Shown here: piece by piece, positions 16,385 through 25,107 of the stretch
Layout of the letters: each line of letters starts with the position of its first letter
Position numbering within the stretch: the first letter of the stretch is position 1
Source: Microbacterium suaedae
GTDB taxonomy: Bacteria; Actinomycetota; Actinomycetes; Actinomycetales; Microbacteriaceae
NCBI RefSeq assembly: GCF_003254645.1
Contig: NZ_PNFD01000004.1
Coordinates: forward strand, 62,001 to 126,000
Length of the DNA stretch: 64,000 bases
Reading direction: 5' to 3'
The notes under the pieces: generated by a model
What the model was told of the DNA's origin: nothing
Seen by the model: the letters and a program-made list of their open reading frames with translations, nothing else
Database searches by the model: none
Position numbers and translations under genes: made by a program

Positions 16385-16837
16385 ATGACCGATCTGCACG
16401 TCGAAGAGCTGTCGGCCGACACGATCGTCGCCGCGAACAGTCTCACGCTGAAGCCGGGGCAAGAGGAGTTCATCGCCCCGACGACCTACTCCGTCGCGAT
16501 GGTGGTGGCCGATCCCCAGAAGACCTGGCAGCGCGTCGTCGTCGACGGCGACGACGTCGTCGCGTTCGTGCGTGCCTACTTCGACCCCGATGCAGAGAGC
16601 GAGCACCTTCGCGCCGCCCTCTGGCGCATCAATGTCGACGCCGGCACTCAGGGGCGCGGCGCCGGTCGCTTCGCCGTCCAGGCGGTCATCGACGAGGCGC
16701 GACGCCGCGGTTTCGACCGACTCACCGTCGTCTACGAGGCCGGCGAGCTCGGACCGGAGGCGTTCTTCCGACGTGTCGGTTTCACACCGGTCGACGAAAC
16801 CGAGTACGGTGAGGTGGTTGCCGAGATCATGCTCTGA
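16385..16837 (+). CDS. GNAT family N-acetyltransferase, polyamine acetyltransferase-like
   Basis: Acetyl-CoA-dependent acetyltransferase of 150 residues. The N-terminal stretch LTLKPGQEEFIAPTTYSVA resembles the spermine/spermidine acetyltransferases PaiA/BltD, in which this region shapes the amine pocket. Motif A is GTQGRGAGRFAVQAVIDEA; the C terminus has AFFRRVGF. The start is set by the leaderless promoter spacing. It is followed by a perfect 15-bp hairpin terminator. Polyamine specificity is inferred from the N-terminal motif only. Confidence 0.82.
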   Translation: MTDLHVEELSADTIVAANSLTLKPGQEEFIAPTTYSVAMVVADPQKTWQRVVVDGDDVVAFVRAYFDPDAESEHLRAALWRINVDAGTQGRGAGRFAVQAVIDEARRRGFDRLTVVYEAGELGPEAFFRRVGFTPVDETEYGEVVAEIML

Positions 16838-16910
16838 TCCGGCTCTCAGACTGGCGGCGGGACCTAGGTTCCCCTCCCCCCACCGAGGTTCCGCCGCCAT
16901 CCCTCATGCA

Positions 16911-16943
16911 CGAGGCCCGCATCCCATTGGGATGCGGGCCTCG
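16911..16943. terminator. Bidirectional terminator hairpin
   Basis: A perfect 15-bp stem (CGAGGCCCGCATCCC) closes the three-base loop ATT. It lies between the convergent GNAT and ABC exporter genes. There is no U-run, so it may act as a stem-only actinobacterial terminator. Confidence 0.88.
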
Positions 16944-16959
16944 TCTCGTCGGCGGCGAC

Positions 16960-18774
16960 TCACACGAGCGAGTCCTGCCACGCCTGGTGCAGCTGGGCGA
17001 ACTTGCCCGTGCCCTCCTTGAGCGCTGCGGGCGCGTCGTCCTCGATGATCCGGCCGTGCTCCATCACGAGCACCCGGTCGGCGATCTCGACGGTCGACAG
17101 CCGGTGCGCGATGATGATGGCCGTGCGATCGGCCAGCAGGGTCTGCAGGGCCGTCTGGATCATCCGCTCGGACGGAATGTCGAGCGACGCCGTGGCCTCG
17201 TCGAGGATGAGGACCGACGGATCCGCGAGGAAGGCCCGCGCGAACGACACGAGCTGGCGCTGCCCCGCCGAGACGCGACCACCGCGCTTGTTCACATCAG
17301 TGTCGTAGCCGTCGGGGAGCTGCTCGATGAATTCGTGCGCTCCGACCGCCTCGGCCGCGCGCACGATCTCCTCCATCGACGCCCCCGGCTTGCCGAGCGC
17401 GATGTTGTCGGCGACGGATCCGCTGAACAGGTAGGCCTCCTGCGTCACCATCACGATGGCGCGACGCAGATCCTCCGGCGCGAGATCGCGCAGATCGATC
17501 CCGTCGAGGGTGACGCGACCCTCCGTCGGATCATAGAAGCGCGAGACCAGCTTCGCGAGGGTCGACTTGCCGGCGCCCGTCGTGCCGACGATCGCGACGG
17601 TCTGCCCCTCCGGGATGTCGAGCCGGAAGTCGGGAAGCACCGTCTTGCCCTCGCCGTACGCAAAGGTGACGTCGTCGAACAGCAGGTGGCCACGCGATTC
17701 CGGCAGGGCGACCGGCTTCTCGGGGTCCGGAACGGTCGGCTGCTCCTGCAGCACGCCCGACACCTTCTCGAGCGCTGCGGAGGCCGCCTGGAACGAGTTG
17801 ATGAACATCGCCACCTCCTGCAGAGGCGTGAAGAAGTTCCGCACGTACAGCACAGCCGCGAGCAGCAGTCCGACGGAGAACTCGCCCCATGTGATGCGCA
17901 CGCCGCCCCACAGGACGACCGCTCCGATCGCGAACGCCGAGATCGCCATGAGCCCGGGCTCGAACGTGCCGAAGAGCCGGATGACGCGCATGTTCGCGTT
18001 GCGGTAGTCCCACGCGAGGGATCCGAACTGCTTCTCGTTGCGGGGTTCGGTGCGGAACGCCTTGCCCGCGCGGATCCCCGTCATCGTCTCGACGAACTTC
18101 ACGATCACCTGCGCGCTGATGACGCGGGTGTCGCGGTACGCGAGCTGCGAGCGGCGGTAGAACCAGCGCATCAGGAAGGCGAGGGGGATGCACGCGAGCA
18201 CGATCACCGCGCCCGACTGCCAGTCGATGATCATGAGCGCGATGAACGTGAAGACGCCGTAGAGCACGCCGCTGACGAGCTGCTGCAGGCCGCCGTTCAT
18301 GAGCTCGCGGATCGTCTCGAGGTCGCTCGTCTGGCGCGAGATGATGCGCCCCGAGGTGTACGTCTCGTGGAACTCGAGGCTCAGCCGCTGCGTGTGACGG
18401 AAGACGCGGCGCCGGAGGTCGAGCAGCACGGTCTGCGTGAGCCTGGCCGAGAGCATGTCGAACCAGGCGAGCATCCCCGCGCCCAGGATCGCGGTGAGCG
18501 CGTAGGCGCCCGCGATGAGCCACGTCAGCCCCCAGTCGTCGCCGTCGAGGACGGCCGGAAGTGCCTCGTTGAGCCCCAGCCCGAGCAGCGCGGGACCGAG
18601 CACACGGATGCCGGTCTGCGCGACGACGACGATCGCCGTGAGCGCGACCTGCCCCTTGAGCGGGACGAGGAGCGAGACGAGCAGCCGCCAGGAACGGCGA
18701 CGGATCGCCCGGCTCTCCTCGCGCGTGTAGTCGTTGCGGTCCTCGCCCGCGACGCCCTGAACCGTCGTGCTCAT
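16960..18774 (-). CDS. ABC exporter half-transporter with intact catalytic Glu and non-canonical signature
   Basis: Fused membrane/ATPase half-transporter (type IV exporter), 604 residues, with six membrane segments (about 30-330) and an ATPase domain (about 360-595). Walker A is GTTGAGKST (397-405), the Q-loop is VTQEAYLF, and Walker [11 protein letters not shown] carries the catalytic Glu526. The signature reads VSAGQ (501-505) instead of LSGGQ. The start overlaps the stop of the upstream partner by four bases (ATGA, 18771-18774), so the two form a heterodimer. A drug, lipid or peptide could be the cargo; sequence does not say. The gene ends before the hairpin at 16911-16943. Confidence 0.93.
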   Translation of the reverse strand: MSTTVQGVAGEDRNDYTREESRAIRRRSWRLLVSLLVPLKGQVALTAIVVVAQTGIRVLGPALLGLGLNEALPAVLDGDDWGLTWLIAGAYALTAILGAGMLAWFDMLSARLTQTVLLDLRRRVFRHTQRLSLEFHETYTSGRIISRQTSDLETIRELMNGGLQQLVSGVLYGVFTFIALMIIDWQSGAVIVLACIPLAFLMRWFYRRSQLAYRDTRVISAQVIVKFVETMTGIRAGKAFRTEPRNEKQFGSLAWDYRNANMRVIRLFGTFEPGLMAISAFAIGAVVLWGGVRITWGEFSVGLLLAAVLYVRNFFTPLQEVAMFINSFQAASAALEKVSGVLQEQPTVPDPEKPVALPESRGHLLFDDVTFAYGEGKTVLPDFRLDIPEGQTVAIVGTTGAGKSTLAKLVSRFYDPTEGRVTLDGIDLRDLAPEDLRRAIVMVTQEAYLFSGSVADNIALGKPGASMEEIVRAAEAVGAHEFIEQLPDGYDTDVNKRGGRVSAGQRQLVSFARAFLADPSVLILDEATASLDIPSERMIQTALQTLLADRTAIIIAHRLSTVEIADRVLVMEHGRIIEDDAPAALKEGTGKFAQLHQAWQDSLV

Positions 18775-20669
18775 CGTGCGCCTTCCTCGTCCGCGTCGTC
18801 GGCGTGCACGGTGCCCGCCAGGATGTCCAGCTCCGAGGTGGGGTTCGGGTCCCTGCGCACCCGCTCGGCCTCACGCTCGTCGGCCTCGAAACTCGAGATA
18901 ACCGAGCGATAGCTCGGCGATGTCGCCATCAGCTCGTGGTGCGTGCCGACGGCGGCGATGCGGCCGTTCTCGAGCAGTGCGACGCGATCGGCGAGCGCAA
19001 CAGTCGACGGCCGGTGCGCGACGACGAGCGCCGTCGTGCCGGCAAGAACTCGCTTCAGCTCGGTCTGCACACGCTCTTCCGTGTTGACGTCGAGAGCCGA
19101 CAGCGGATCGTCCATGACGAGTACCTTCGGCCGCGCCGCGACGGCGCGCGCGAGAGCGAGACGCTGCCGCTGGCCTCCCGACAGGCTCATGCCCTCCTCG
19201 CCGATCATCGTCGCAGCGCCGTCGGGCAGCTCTTCGACGAAATCAGCCTGGGCGACGGCGAGGGCCTCGCGCATGACGCGGTCGGCCTCCTCTGAGAAGA
19301 GATCGAGGTCGTCGCGCCCCAGCAGCACGTTCTCGCGCACGGATGCCGAGAACAGCGTCGCGTCCTCGAACGCGGTCGCGATGTGCGTACGCAGCTCGAC
19401 GAGCGACATCTCGCGCACGTCGACGCCGTCGAGGCTCACGCGTCCTGCTGTGACATCGTAGAGGCGCGTCGGCAGTGTCGTGAGCGTCGTCTTCCCGGAT
19501 CCCGTCAGACCGACGAGGGCCATCGTCTCCCCCGGTTCGAGGGCGAGATCGATGCCGTCGAGAAGGTCGCGCTCGTGCTCGCGCGCGTCCTGATAGCGGA
19601 AGTGCGCGTTCTCGAAGGCGAGTGCGCCGCGCGGTCGCTCGATCGACACGGGCGACACCGGATCCGTGATGGTGTCGACCGCGTCGAACACCTCGAAGAT
19701 GCGATCGGTCGCGGTACGCGCGTCGAGCATGAAGGAGAACAGGAAGCCGATCGACTCGATCGGCCACCGCAGGATCGTCGCCATCGCGAAGAAGGCGAAC
19801 AGCTGCGAGATCTCGACCTGCCCGTCGGCCGTCAGCCAGATACCCGTCGCGAGGCACGCGGCGAAAGCGAGCTCGGGCATGAGCACGAGCACGAAGTCGA
19901 CGACGGCGATCTCGCGGGCCTTGCGCATCTCCGTGCCGCGTAGGCCCTCCGCCTGGGTCGTGAAGCGGCTCAGCGCGTGAGGTCCGCGGCCGAACGCCTT
20001 GAGCACGCGGATCCCGTGCACGCTCTCCTCGACGCTGGTCGCGAGATCGCCCTGCTGATCCTGGCTCCGCCGGGTCAGGAGGCTGTACGCGTTGTGGAAC
20101 CGGTAGCCCTGGATCCAGAGCGGGATGCCCGAGACGACGAAGATCGCACCCAGCAGCCAGTGCCACTGGAACAGCAGCACGGATCCGATCACGACCGTGA
20201 GGCAGTTGACGACGAGCATGATGAACCCGAATGCCATCCACCGGCGGATGAGGCCGATGTCCTGCATCATCCGGCTGAGCAGCTGCCCACCCTGCCAGCG
20301 ATCGTGGAACTCGATCGGCAGCTTCTGCAGGCGGTTGTAGAACGACGCCCGCACGTTGTACTCGATCGCCGTCGCCGGGGCGAGCACGAGCCAGCGGCGC
20401 AGATAGACCATGACCGCCTCGAGCAGCCCGAGCCCGAGAACGGCGAGCGCGCCCCAGACGACGGCCGAGGTCATGCCGCTCGCGATGGGACCGCCGACGA
20501 TCCATTCGAGGGCGGTCGGGATCAGGAGCGCGACGACGGAGGCTCCGAGCGCCGACAGCCCGCCCAGAGCGATCCGCGGGAGATCTTTCTTGGCGAAGGG
20601 CACCAGGCGCAGCAGAGCACGGTGAAGCGGGAGGCGCGCGGGCGCGCCGGAAGAAGTATCAGCAGACAT
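18771..20669 (-). CDS. ABC exporter half-transporter with degenerate ATP site
   Basis: Partner half-transporter of 632 residues with six membrane segments and an ATPase domain. Walker A is GLTGSGKTT (387-395) and the signature is canonical LSGGQ (496-500). Walker B reads VLVMDD with Asp521 where the catalytic Glu should be, and the Q-loop Gln is replaced by Glu435 in AFEDATLF. Paired with the VSAGQ signature of the other subunit, this forms one degenerate and one active ATP site, as in BmrCD or TM287/288. The N terminus (MSADTSSG) is short and cytosolic. It is first in a two-gene operon that begins just after the purH terminator. Confidence 0.93.
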   Translation of the reverse strand: MSADTSSGAPARLPLHRALLRLVPFAKKDLPRIALGGLSALGASVVALLIPTALEWIVGGPIASGMTSAVVWGALAVLGLGLLEAVMVYLRRWLVLAPATAIEYNVRASFYNRLQKLPIEFHDRWQGGQLLSRMMQDIGLIRRWMAFGFIMLVVNCLTVVIGSVLLFQWHWLLGAIFVVSGIPLWIQGYRFHNAYSLLTRRSQDQQGDLATSVEESVHGIRVLKAFGRGPHALSRFTTQAEGLRGTEMRKAREIAVVDFVLVLMPELAFAACLATGIWLTADGQVEISQLFAFFAMATILRWPIESIGFLFSFMLDARTATDRIFEVFDAVDTITDPVSPVSIERPRGALAFENAHFRYQDAREHERDLLDGIDLALEPGETMALVGLTGSGKTTLTTLPTRLYDVTAGRVSLDGVDVREMSLVELRTHIATAFEDATLFSASVRENVLLGRDDLDLFSEEADRVMREALAVAQADFVEELPDGAATMIGEEGMSLSGGQRQRLALARAVAARPKVLVMDDPLSALDVNTEERVQTELKRVLAGTTALVVAHRPSTVALADRVALLENGRIAAVGTHHELMATSPSYRSVISSFEADEREAERVRRDPNPTSELDILAGTVHADDADEEGAR

Positions 20670-20704
20670 CTCAGCCTCGAAACGGAACCGATGCCGCGAA
20701 TGCG

Positions 20705-20740
20705 ACAGCCCTCCAGCCTATGACAAGACTGGAGGGCTGT
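20705..20740 (-). terminator. Terminator hairpin downstream of purH
   Basis: A perfect 12-bp stem (ACAGCCCTCCAG) with a 12-base loop starts 19 bases after the purH stop and ends before the ABC exporter start. It separates the purine genes from the exporter operon. Confidence 0.75.
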
Positions 20741-20758
20741 GGAACGTCCGAACCGAAC

Positions 20759-22366
20759 TCAGTGGAAGAAGTGGCGCTCTCCCGTGAAGTACATCGTGAC
20801 GCCGCGAGCCTTCGCGAGGGCGATCGTCTCCTCGTCGCGCACCGATCCGCCGGGCTGGATGATGACCTTCACGCCCGCATCCATGAGCACCTCGGGCCCA
20901 TCGGAGAACGGGAAGAACGCGTCGGAGGCGGCGATGCTGCCCTCCACGCGGTCTCCCGCGCGTTCAATCGCAAGCCGGCAGGAGTCCACGCGGTTGACCT
21001 GCCCCATGCCGATCCCGACCGTCGCCGACGAGCGGGCGAGGACGATCGCGTTGGACTTCACCGCGCGGCAGGACTTCCAAGCGAACACGAGGTCGGCGAG
21101 AGGGACATCGGGCTCTTCGCCCGCGACGCGCTCCCAGTTCTTCGCAACCGATTCGAAGTCGTCATCGGGGAAGAGATCGGCATCCTGCAGCAGCAGGCCG
21201 CCCGAGACGAGCCGCACGTCCATGCGCTCCTGCCGCCAGTTCGCCGGCAGCTTCAGCACGCGGAGGTTCTTCTTCGCCGAGAACAGCTCGAGCGCCTCCG
21301 GCTCGAAGTCGGGGGCGACGATGACCTCGGTGAAGATGTCGCGCAGGTTCTCGGCCATCTTGAGCGTGACGGGGCGGTTCGCCGCGATGACCCCGCCGAA
21401 GGCCGAAAGCGGATCGCACTCATGCGCGCGCAGATGCGCGCTGGCGATGGGATCCAGGGCCTTCGAATCAGCGATCGCGAGCCCGCACGGATTGGCGTGC
21501 TTCATGATCGCGACGGCCGGCATCACCATGTCGTACGCGGCGCGCAGGGCCGCATCGGCATCGGTGTAGTTGTTGAACGACATCGGCTTGCCCTGAAGCT
21601 GCTCGGCCTGCGCGATTCCGTGCCCGCCGACTCGCGTGTAGATCGCGGCGCGCTGATGCGAGTTCTCGCCGTAGCGCAGGTCCTCGATCTTCTCGGCCTG
21701 CACCGTGAGATGGTCCGGAAGAGCCGTTCCCCCGCCCATCGTCTCTTCGGCGAACCACTGCGCGACCGCCGTGTCGTAGGCGGCGGTGTGCGCGAACGCG
21801 CGAGCGGCGAGCTCCTTGCGTGCCTCGAGCGTCGTGCCGCCGTGAGCGAGCGCCTCGATGATGGAGGGATACGAGGCGGGGCTCACGACGATCGCGACGT
21901 TCGCGAAGTTCTTCGCCGACGCCCGCACCATCGCGGGGCCGCCGATATCGATCTGCTCGACGACGTCGTCGCCCTGAGCGCCCGAGGCGACCGTCTCGAC
22001 GAACGGGTACAGATTGACGACGACGAGGTCGAAGGGAGCGATGCCGTAGTCGGCGAGCTGCGACTCGTGGTGCTCGAGGCGCCGATCGGCGAGGAGCCCG
22101 CCGTGCACGTTCGGGTGCAGCGTCTTCACGCGGCCGTCGAGCATCTCGGGCACGCCGGTCACGTCGGCGACGTCGGTGACCTCGTGGCCCCCGTCGCGGA
22201 TCCGCGCCGCCGTCGAGCCGGTCGACACGATCTCGACGCCCGCGTCGGCGAGGGCCTGTGCGAGCGGCAACAGCTCGGTCTTGTCGCTCACGGACACAAG
22301 CGCCCGCTTGATCGGCACCACGTCGCGGTGGCGGTAGAGCGAGGGGTCGTGGCTCGGGCCGGCCAT
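20759..22366 (-). CDS. purH: Bifunctional AICAR formyltransferase / IMP cyclohydrolase
   Basis: Catalyses the last two steps of IMP synthesis, 535 residues. The N-terminal MGS-like IMP cyclohydrolase domain (about 10-150) has [24 protein letters not shown] and [12 protein letters not shown]. The C-terminal AICAR transformylase domain shows [10 protein letters not shown] and [11 protein letters not shown] with the catalytic Lys-His pair. RYGENSHQ has Ser where Pro is common. The start ATG at 22366 follows AAGGAGACCCC. It lies 31 bases after purN on the same strand. Length and order (perM-like, purN, purH) match other actinobacteria. Confidence 0.97.
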   Translation of the reverse strand: MAGPSHDPSLYRHRDVVPIKRALVSVSDKTELLPLAQALADAGVEIVSTGSTAARIRDGGHEVTDVADVTGVPEMLDGRVKTLHPNVHGGLLADRRLEHHESQLADYGIAPFDLVVVNLYPFVETVASGAQGDDVVEQIDIGGPAMVRASAKNFANVAIVVSPASYPSIIEALAHGGTTLEARKELAARAFAHTAAYDTAVAQWFAEETMGGGTALPDHLTVQAEKIEDLRYGENSHQRAAIYTRVGGHGIAQAEQLQGKPMSFNNYTDADAALRAAYDMVMPAVAIMKHANPCGLAIADSKALDPIASAHLRAHECDPLSAFGGVIAANRPVTLKMAENLRDIFTEVIVAPDFEPEALELFSAKKNLRVLKLPANWRQERMDVRLVSGGLLLQDADLFPDDDFESVAKNWERVAGEEPDVPLADLVFAWKSCRAVKSNAIVLARSSATVGIGMGQVNRVDSCRLAIERAGDRVEGSIAASDAFFPFSDGPEVLMDAGVKVIIQPGGSVRDEETIALAKARGVTMYFTGERHFFH

Positions 22367-22397
22367 GGGGTCTCCTTGTGCGTGTCGGGAACGAGGT

Positions 22398-22976
22398 CTA
22401 TGTGAGAACGAGGTCGCCCGCGGCGATGCGGCGCACGACATCGATGAGGAGTCTGCGCTCGACGGGCTTGATGCGGGCGTGGAGCGAGCCTTCCGTGTCG
22501 CCGGGCTCGATGTCCACACGCTCCTGAGCGAGGATCGGCCCCGTATCGACCCCGTCGTCGACCTGGATGACGCTCGCTCCCGTGCGGCTCGCACCGGCGG
22601 CGAGCGCGTCGCGCACACCGTGCGCACCCGGGAACTCCGGCAGATAGGCGGGGTGAGTGTTGATGATGTTCGGGCCGAACTCCGCGACGACGTTCGCGGG
22701 GAGCAGGCGCATGAGACCGCTCAGCACGATGAGATCGGGTGACCACGCCCGCAGCTGCGTCGCCAGCTCCTCGCCCCACGCCTCTCGTGAGGAGAAGGCG
22801 CGAAACGGCACGGCGAACGATGCGGCGCCGAAGTCGGTCGCATGCTGCAGGCCGTCCGCATCGCGGTCGGCGCCCACCGCGATGACGCGGGCGGGGTACG
22901 CGGGATCCTCCGCCGCCTCGAGCAGAGCGCGCAGGTTCGATCCGGCACCCGAGATCAGGACAGCGACGTTCAGCAC
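22398..22976 (-). CDS. purN: Phosphoribosylglycinamide formyltransferase 1
   Basis: Transfers a formyl group from 10-formyl-tetrahydrofolate to GAR in purine synthesis, 192 residues. Landmarks are [16 protein letters not shown] at the phosphate loop, [18 protein letters not shown] with the catalytic Asn/His pair, and [14 protein letters not shown] with the catalytic Asp. The start is GTG at 22976. A TAGACT hexamer lies six bases upstream, and its TAG is also the stop codon of the perM-like gene, so purN may have its own leaderless transcript in addition to read-through. Confidence 0.96.
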   Translation of the reverse strand: MLNVAVLISGAGSNLRALLEAAEDPAYPARVIAVGADRDADGLQHATDFGAASFAVPFRAFSSREAWGEELATQLRAWSPDLIVLSGLMRLLPANVVAEFGPNIINTHPAYLPEFPGAHGVRDALAAGASRTGASVIQVDDGVDTGPILAQERVDIEPGDTEGSLHARIKPVERRLLIDVVRRIAAGDLVLT

Positions 22977-22982
22977 GCGTCC

Positions 22983-22988
22983 AGTCTA
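22983..22988 (-). promoter_or_regulatory. -10 hexamer of a predicted leaderless purN promoter
   Basis: Read on the minus strand: TAGACT, six bases (GGACGC), then the GTG start of purN. The first three bases are the stop codon of the upstream gene. Confidence 0.45.
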
Positions 22989-24245
22989 CGCACGCGTCCC
23001 CGCTGTCTCCGACTCCGCGGTCTCGATCGCGGGCCGTCGCAGAGGAGCAAGCAGCAGGATCCCCGCGCCGACGAGCGCCTCGAGGCCGACTGTCAGCGCC
23101 ACGGCGCCCGGATCCGGCCCCACGTCGGCAAGACGCCCGGGCCCCATCGCACCGGCCGACGCGACAGCGATGACGGACGCGGCCGCACCGGCGCAGACGG
23201 CGATGCCCGCGGTGATCGCGGCACGGGGGGCGAAGAGCTCTTCCCCGTCGCCGTCGAACGCCCAGTCGTATGCGTAGCGGCGGCGGGCGATCCACCCGGC
23301 GAGCGCGCCGAGTGCAACGGGGACGAGGACGACGAGCAGCAGCCACCCGGATCCGCTCTCGGGCAGAACGCCGAAGATCGGGACGCCGGGGATGACGCCG
23401 AGCGACGTGCCCGACGGCGACACCGCCGTTCCCATGCCGAGCGCGAAGCCCGGGCCCGCGAACCAGGCGACGCCCCAGCCGAGCATCGTCGGGACATAGG
23501 CGAGCTGCGCGAGTGTGAGGGCGGTCGCGCCGACGGCGTCGACGTTCGCACGTTCGAAGAGCGCGATGATGTCGCCGCCGCGCAGAGCGACGAGAGCGGC
23601 GAACAGCAGCGCGGACGCGCCGACGAGGCCGACGACCACGACGGTCGCTCCCGTGACGATGAGCGCGGGGACCTCACGCCAGGCGGGCCCCCAGTCATCG
23701 AGGACATCGTGGATTCTGTCGATGACGCCGCCGTCGCCCTCGGACCACGCCGCCCAGGTGATCCCGCCGACGAGGCCCGCCGCGTAGATCGCGCTCGGCA
23801 GGAGGATGGCCTGCCACGGCGCAACCGTCGCGATCGGGTTGTCGCTCGTCGCGACGACGAGGGAGCTGGCGATCGCGGTCGTCGCGACGCCCGCGACGAA
23901 TCCGGGGAGCGAGGCACCGGAGGAGGCCGCGCGGCGGCCCGAGCGCGCGGCGAACAGCAGCGTGAAGACCGCGAACAGCAGCGGTGCGAGGCTCGCCCAG
24001 AAGGCCGAGCCGGCGTCGGGAATGCCGAGGTCCTCTGTCGCGTCGGCGAGGTCGAGATGCACGGGCACGAGGTGGCCCAGCTGCCAGATCCGTGCCGTCG
24101 TCGGCCAGAGCGCACCCCACGCATCCGCGCCGCCGAAGACGGCGATCCACAGAAGAGTGAGAGGGGCGAGCACGGCGGCCAGCCCGACGGCGGCGGCGAC
24201 GATCGCATCGACGGCGGCGAGGGCGGCGACCAGGACTCGTTGCAT
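22986..24245 (-). CDS. PerM-like DUF6350 polytopic membrane protein
   Basis: Integral membrane protein of 419 residues with about ten hydrophobic segments and an acidic loop containing SEGDGGVIDRIHDVLDDWG. In M. tuberculosis the gene before purN (Rv0955) encodes PerM, a membrane protein needed for cell division under stress; position, size and topology agree, but I rely on synteny more than on motifs. A TAGCCT hexamer lies nine bases before the ATG. The stop is nine bases from the purN start. Function here is inferred. Confidence 0.8.
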   Translation of the reverse strand: MQRVLVAALAAVDAIVAAAVGLAAVLAPLTLLWIAVFGGADAWGALWPTTARIWQLGHLVPVHLDLADATEDLGIPDAGSAFWASLAPLLFAVFTLLFAARSGRRAASSGASLPGFVAGVATTAIASSLVVATSDNPIATVAPWQAILLPSAIYAAGLVGGITWAAWSEGDGGVIDRIHDVLDDWGPAWREVPALIVTGATVVVVGLVGASALLFAALVALRGGDIIALFERANVDAVGATALTLAQLAYVPTMLGWGVAWFAGPGFALGMGTAVSPSGTSLGVIPGVPIFGVLPESGSGWLLLVVLVPVALGALAGWIARRRYAYDWAFDGDGEELFAPRAAITAGIAVCAGAAASVIAVASAGAMGPGRLADVGPDPGAVALTVGLEALVGAGILLLAPLRRPAIETAESETAGTRA

Positions 24246-24254
24246 AGCCGTTCG

Positions 24255-24260
24255 AGGCTA
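24255..24260 (-). promoter_or_regulatory. -10 hexamer upstream of the perM-like gene
   Basis: TAGCCT on the minus strand, nine bases before the ATG at 24245. This predicts a leader of only a few bases. No Shine-Dalgarno sequence is seen. Confidence 0.4.
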
Positions 24261-24314
24261 CCCGGCGCGGTACGAGGAACCCCTCCGGCTCGCGAGCGGC
24301 GCAGGCATTTGCCA

Positions 24315-24343
24315 GCGACGCGCCCGACGCCGACGGGCGTCGC
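24315..24343 (-). terminator. Terminator of the pyrimidine-type operon
   Basis: Two 5-bp helices (GCGAC/GTCGC and GCCCG/CGGGC) separated by a two-base bulge form a hairpin five bases after the SDR stop. It lies before the perM-like promoter. Confidence 0.55.
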
Positions 24344-24348
24344 AGGGT

Positions 24349-25107
24349 TCACACGGGCGACGAGCTCCGGACCGTCTGCGTGTTCGAGACCTGCGCACGC
24401 GGTCGGATGACCAGCGTGTCGACGTTCACGTGGTGCGGCCGGGTCACGCTCCACGCCACGGCGTCCGCGATGTCCTCGGCGACGAGCGGTTCGTATCCGG
24501 CGTACACGGCCGCGGCCTTCTCCGTATCGCCGTCGAAGCGGACGAGCGAGAACTCCGTCTCGGTCGCGCCGGGGGCGATCTCGATCACGCGGATCGGCTC
24601 GCCGCCGAGCTCGAGCCGGAGCGTCTTCACCATCTGGCGCTCGGCGTGCTTCGACGCGGTGTACCCGGCGCCGCCCGGATACTCGCCGTGCGCGGCGGTC
24701 GAGGTGATCGTCACGACGTCTCCGCGCCCCGAAGCACGCAGCATGGGGAGCATCGCCTGGGTGACGCGCAGCGTGCCGAGAACATTCAGCTCGTACATCG
24801 CACGCCATCTCTCGATATCGCCCGTTTCCACGGCTTCGAGGCCGAACGCATTTCCGGCGTTGTTGACGAGAGCGTGGAGGGGCCCTCCCTCGGCGACGGT
24901 CCTCACGAGCGCGGCGACGGAATCCGGATCCGTCTGATCGGCAACAACCGTCTCGCAGCCGGTCTCCTCCGCCAGCTGCTCGAGCCGCGTGCGTCGACGC
25001 GCCGAGGCGACGACCCGCCATCCCTCGGCACGCAGGCGCCGGACCGTCGCGGCGCCGATTCCGCTCGACGCCCCGGTGACGAGGACGCGCAGGGATGAGT
25101 CAGTCAT
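24349..25107 (-). CDS. YdfG-like SDR, probable NADP-dependent malonic semialdehyde reductase
   Basis: Classical short-chain dehydrogenase of 252 residues. TGASSGIG (11-18) binds NADP, with basic residues SARRRTR after strand 2 favouring NADP. NNAG is at 82-85 and the catalytic residues are Ser136, Tyr149 and Lys153. The C-terminal half (EIAPGATETEFSLVRFDGD, then HHVNVDTLVIRP) closely follows E. coli YdfG, which reduces malonic semialdehyde to 3-hydroxypropionate and also oxidises serine or 3-hydroxy acids. Its start overlaps the aminotransferase stop by eight bases. As the last gene of the operon it would remove the semialdehyde made by the aminotransferase (inference). Confidence 0.88.
   Translation of the reverse strand: MTDSSLRVLVTGASSGIGAATVRRLRAEGWRVVASARRRTRLEQLAEETGCETVVADQTDPDSVAALVRTVAEGGPLHALVNNAGNAFGLEAVETGDIERWRAMYELNVLGTLRVTQAMLPMLRASGRGDVVTITSTAAHGEYPGGAGYTASKHAERQMVKTLRLELGGEPIRVIEIAPGATETEFSLVRFDGDTEKAAAVYAGYEPLVAEDIADAVAWSVTRPHHVNVDTLVIRPRAQVSNTQTVRSSSPV

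Noticed and set aside
14624..16900. Very long open frame on the minus strand continuous with nagB (about 1000 codons)
   Set aside because: The part beyond 14623 is antisense to a clear L,D-transpeptidase gene and is Arg/Asp/Val-rich low-quality protein. nagB has its own ribosome site and ATG at 14623.
16906..18912. Long plus-strand frame opposite the ABC exporter gene
   Set aside because: Composition is that of a high-GC antisense shadow (Arg, Asp, His, Glu) with no motif, while the opposite strand has every ABC motif.
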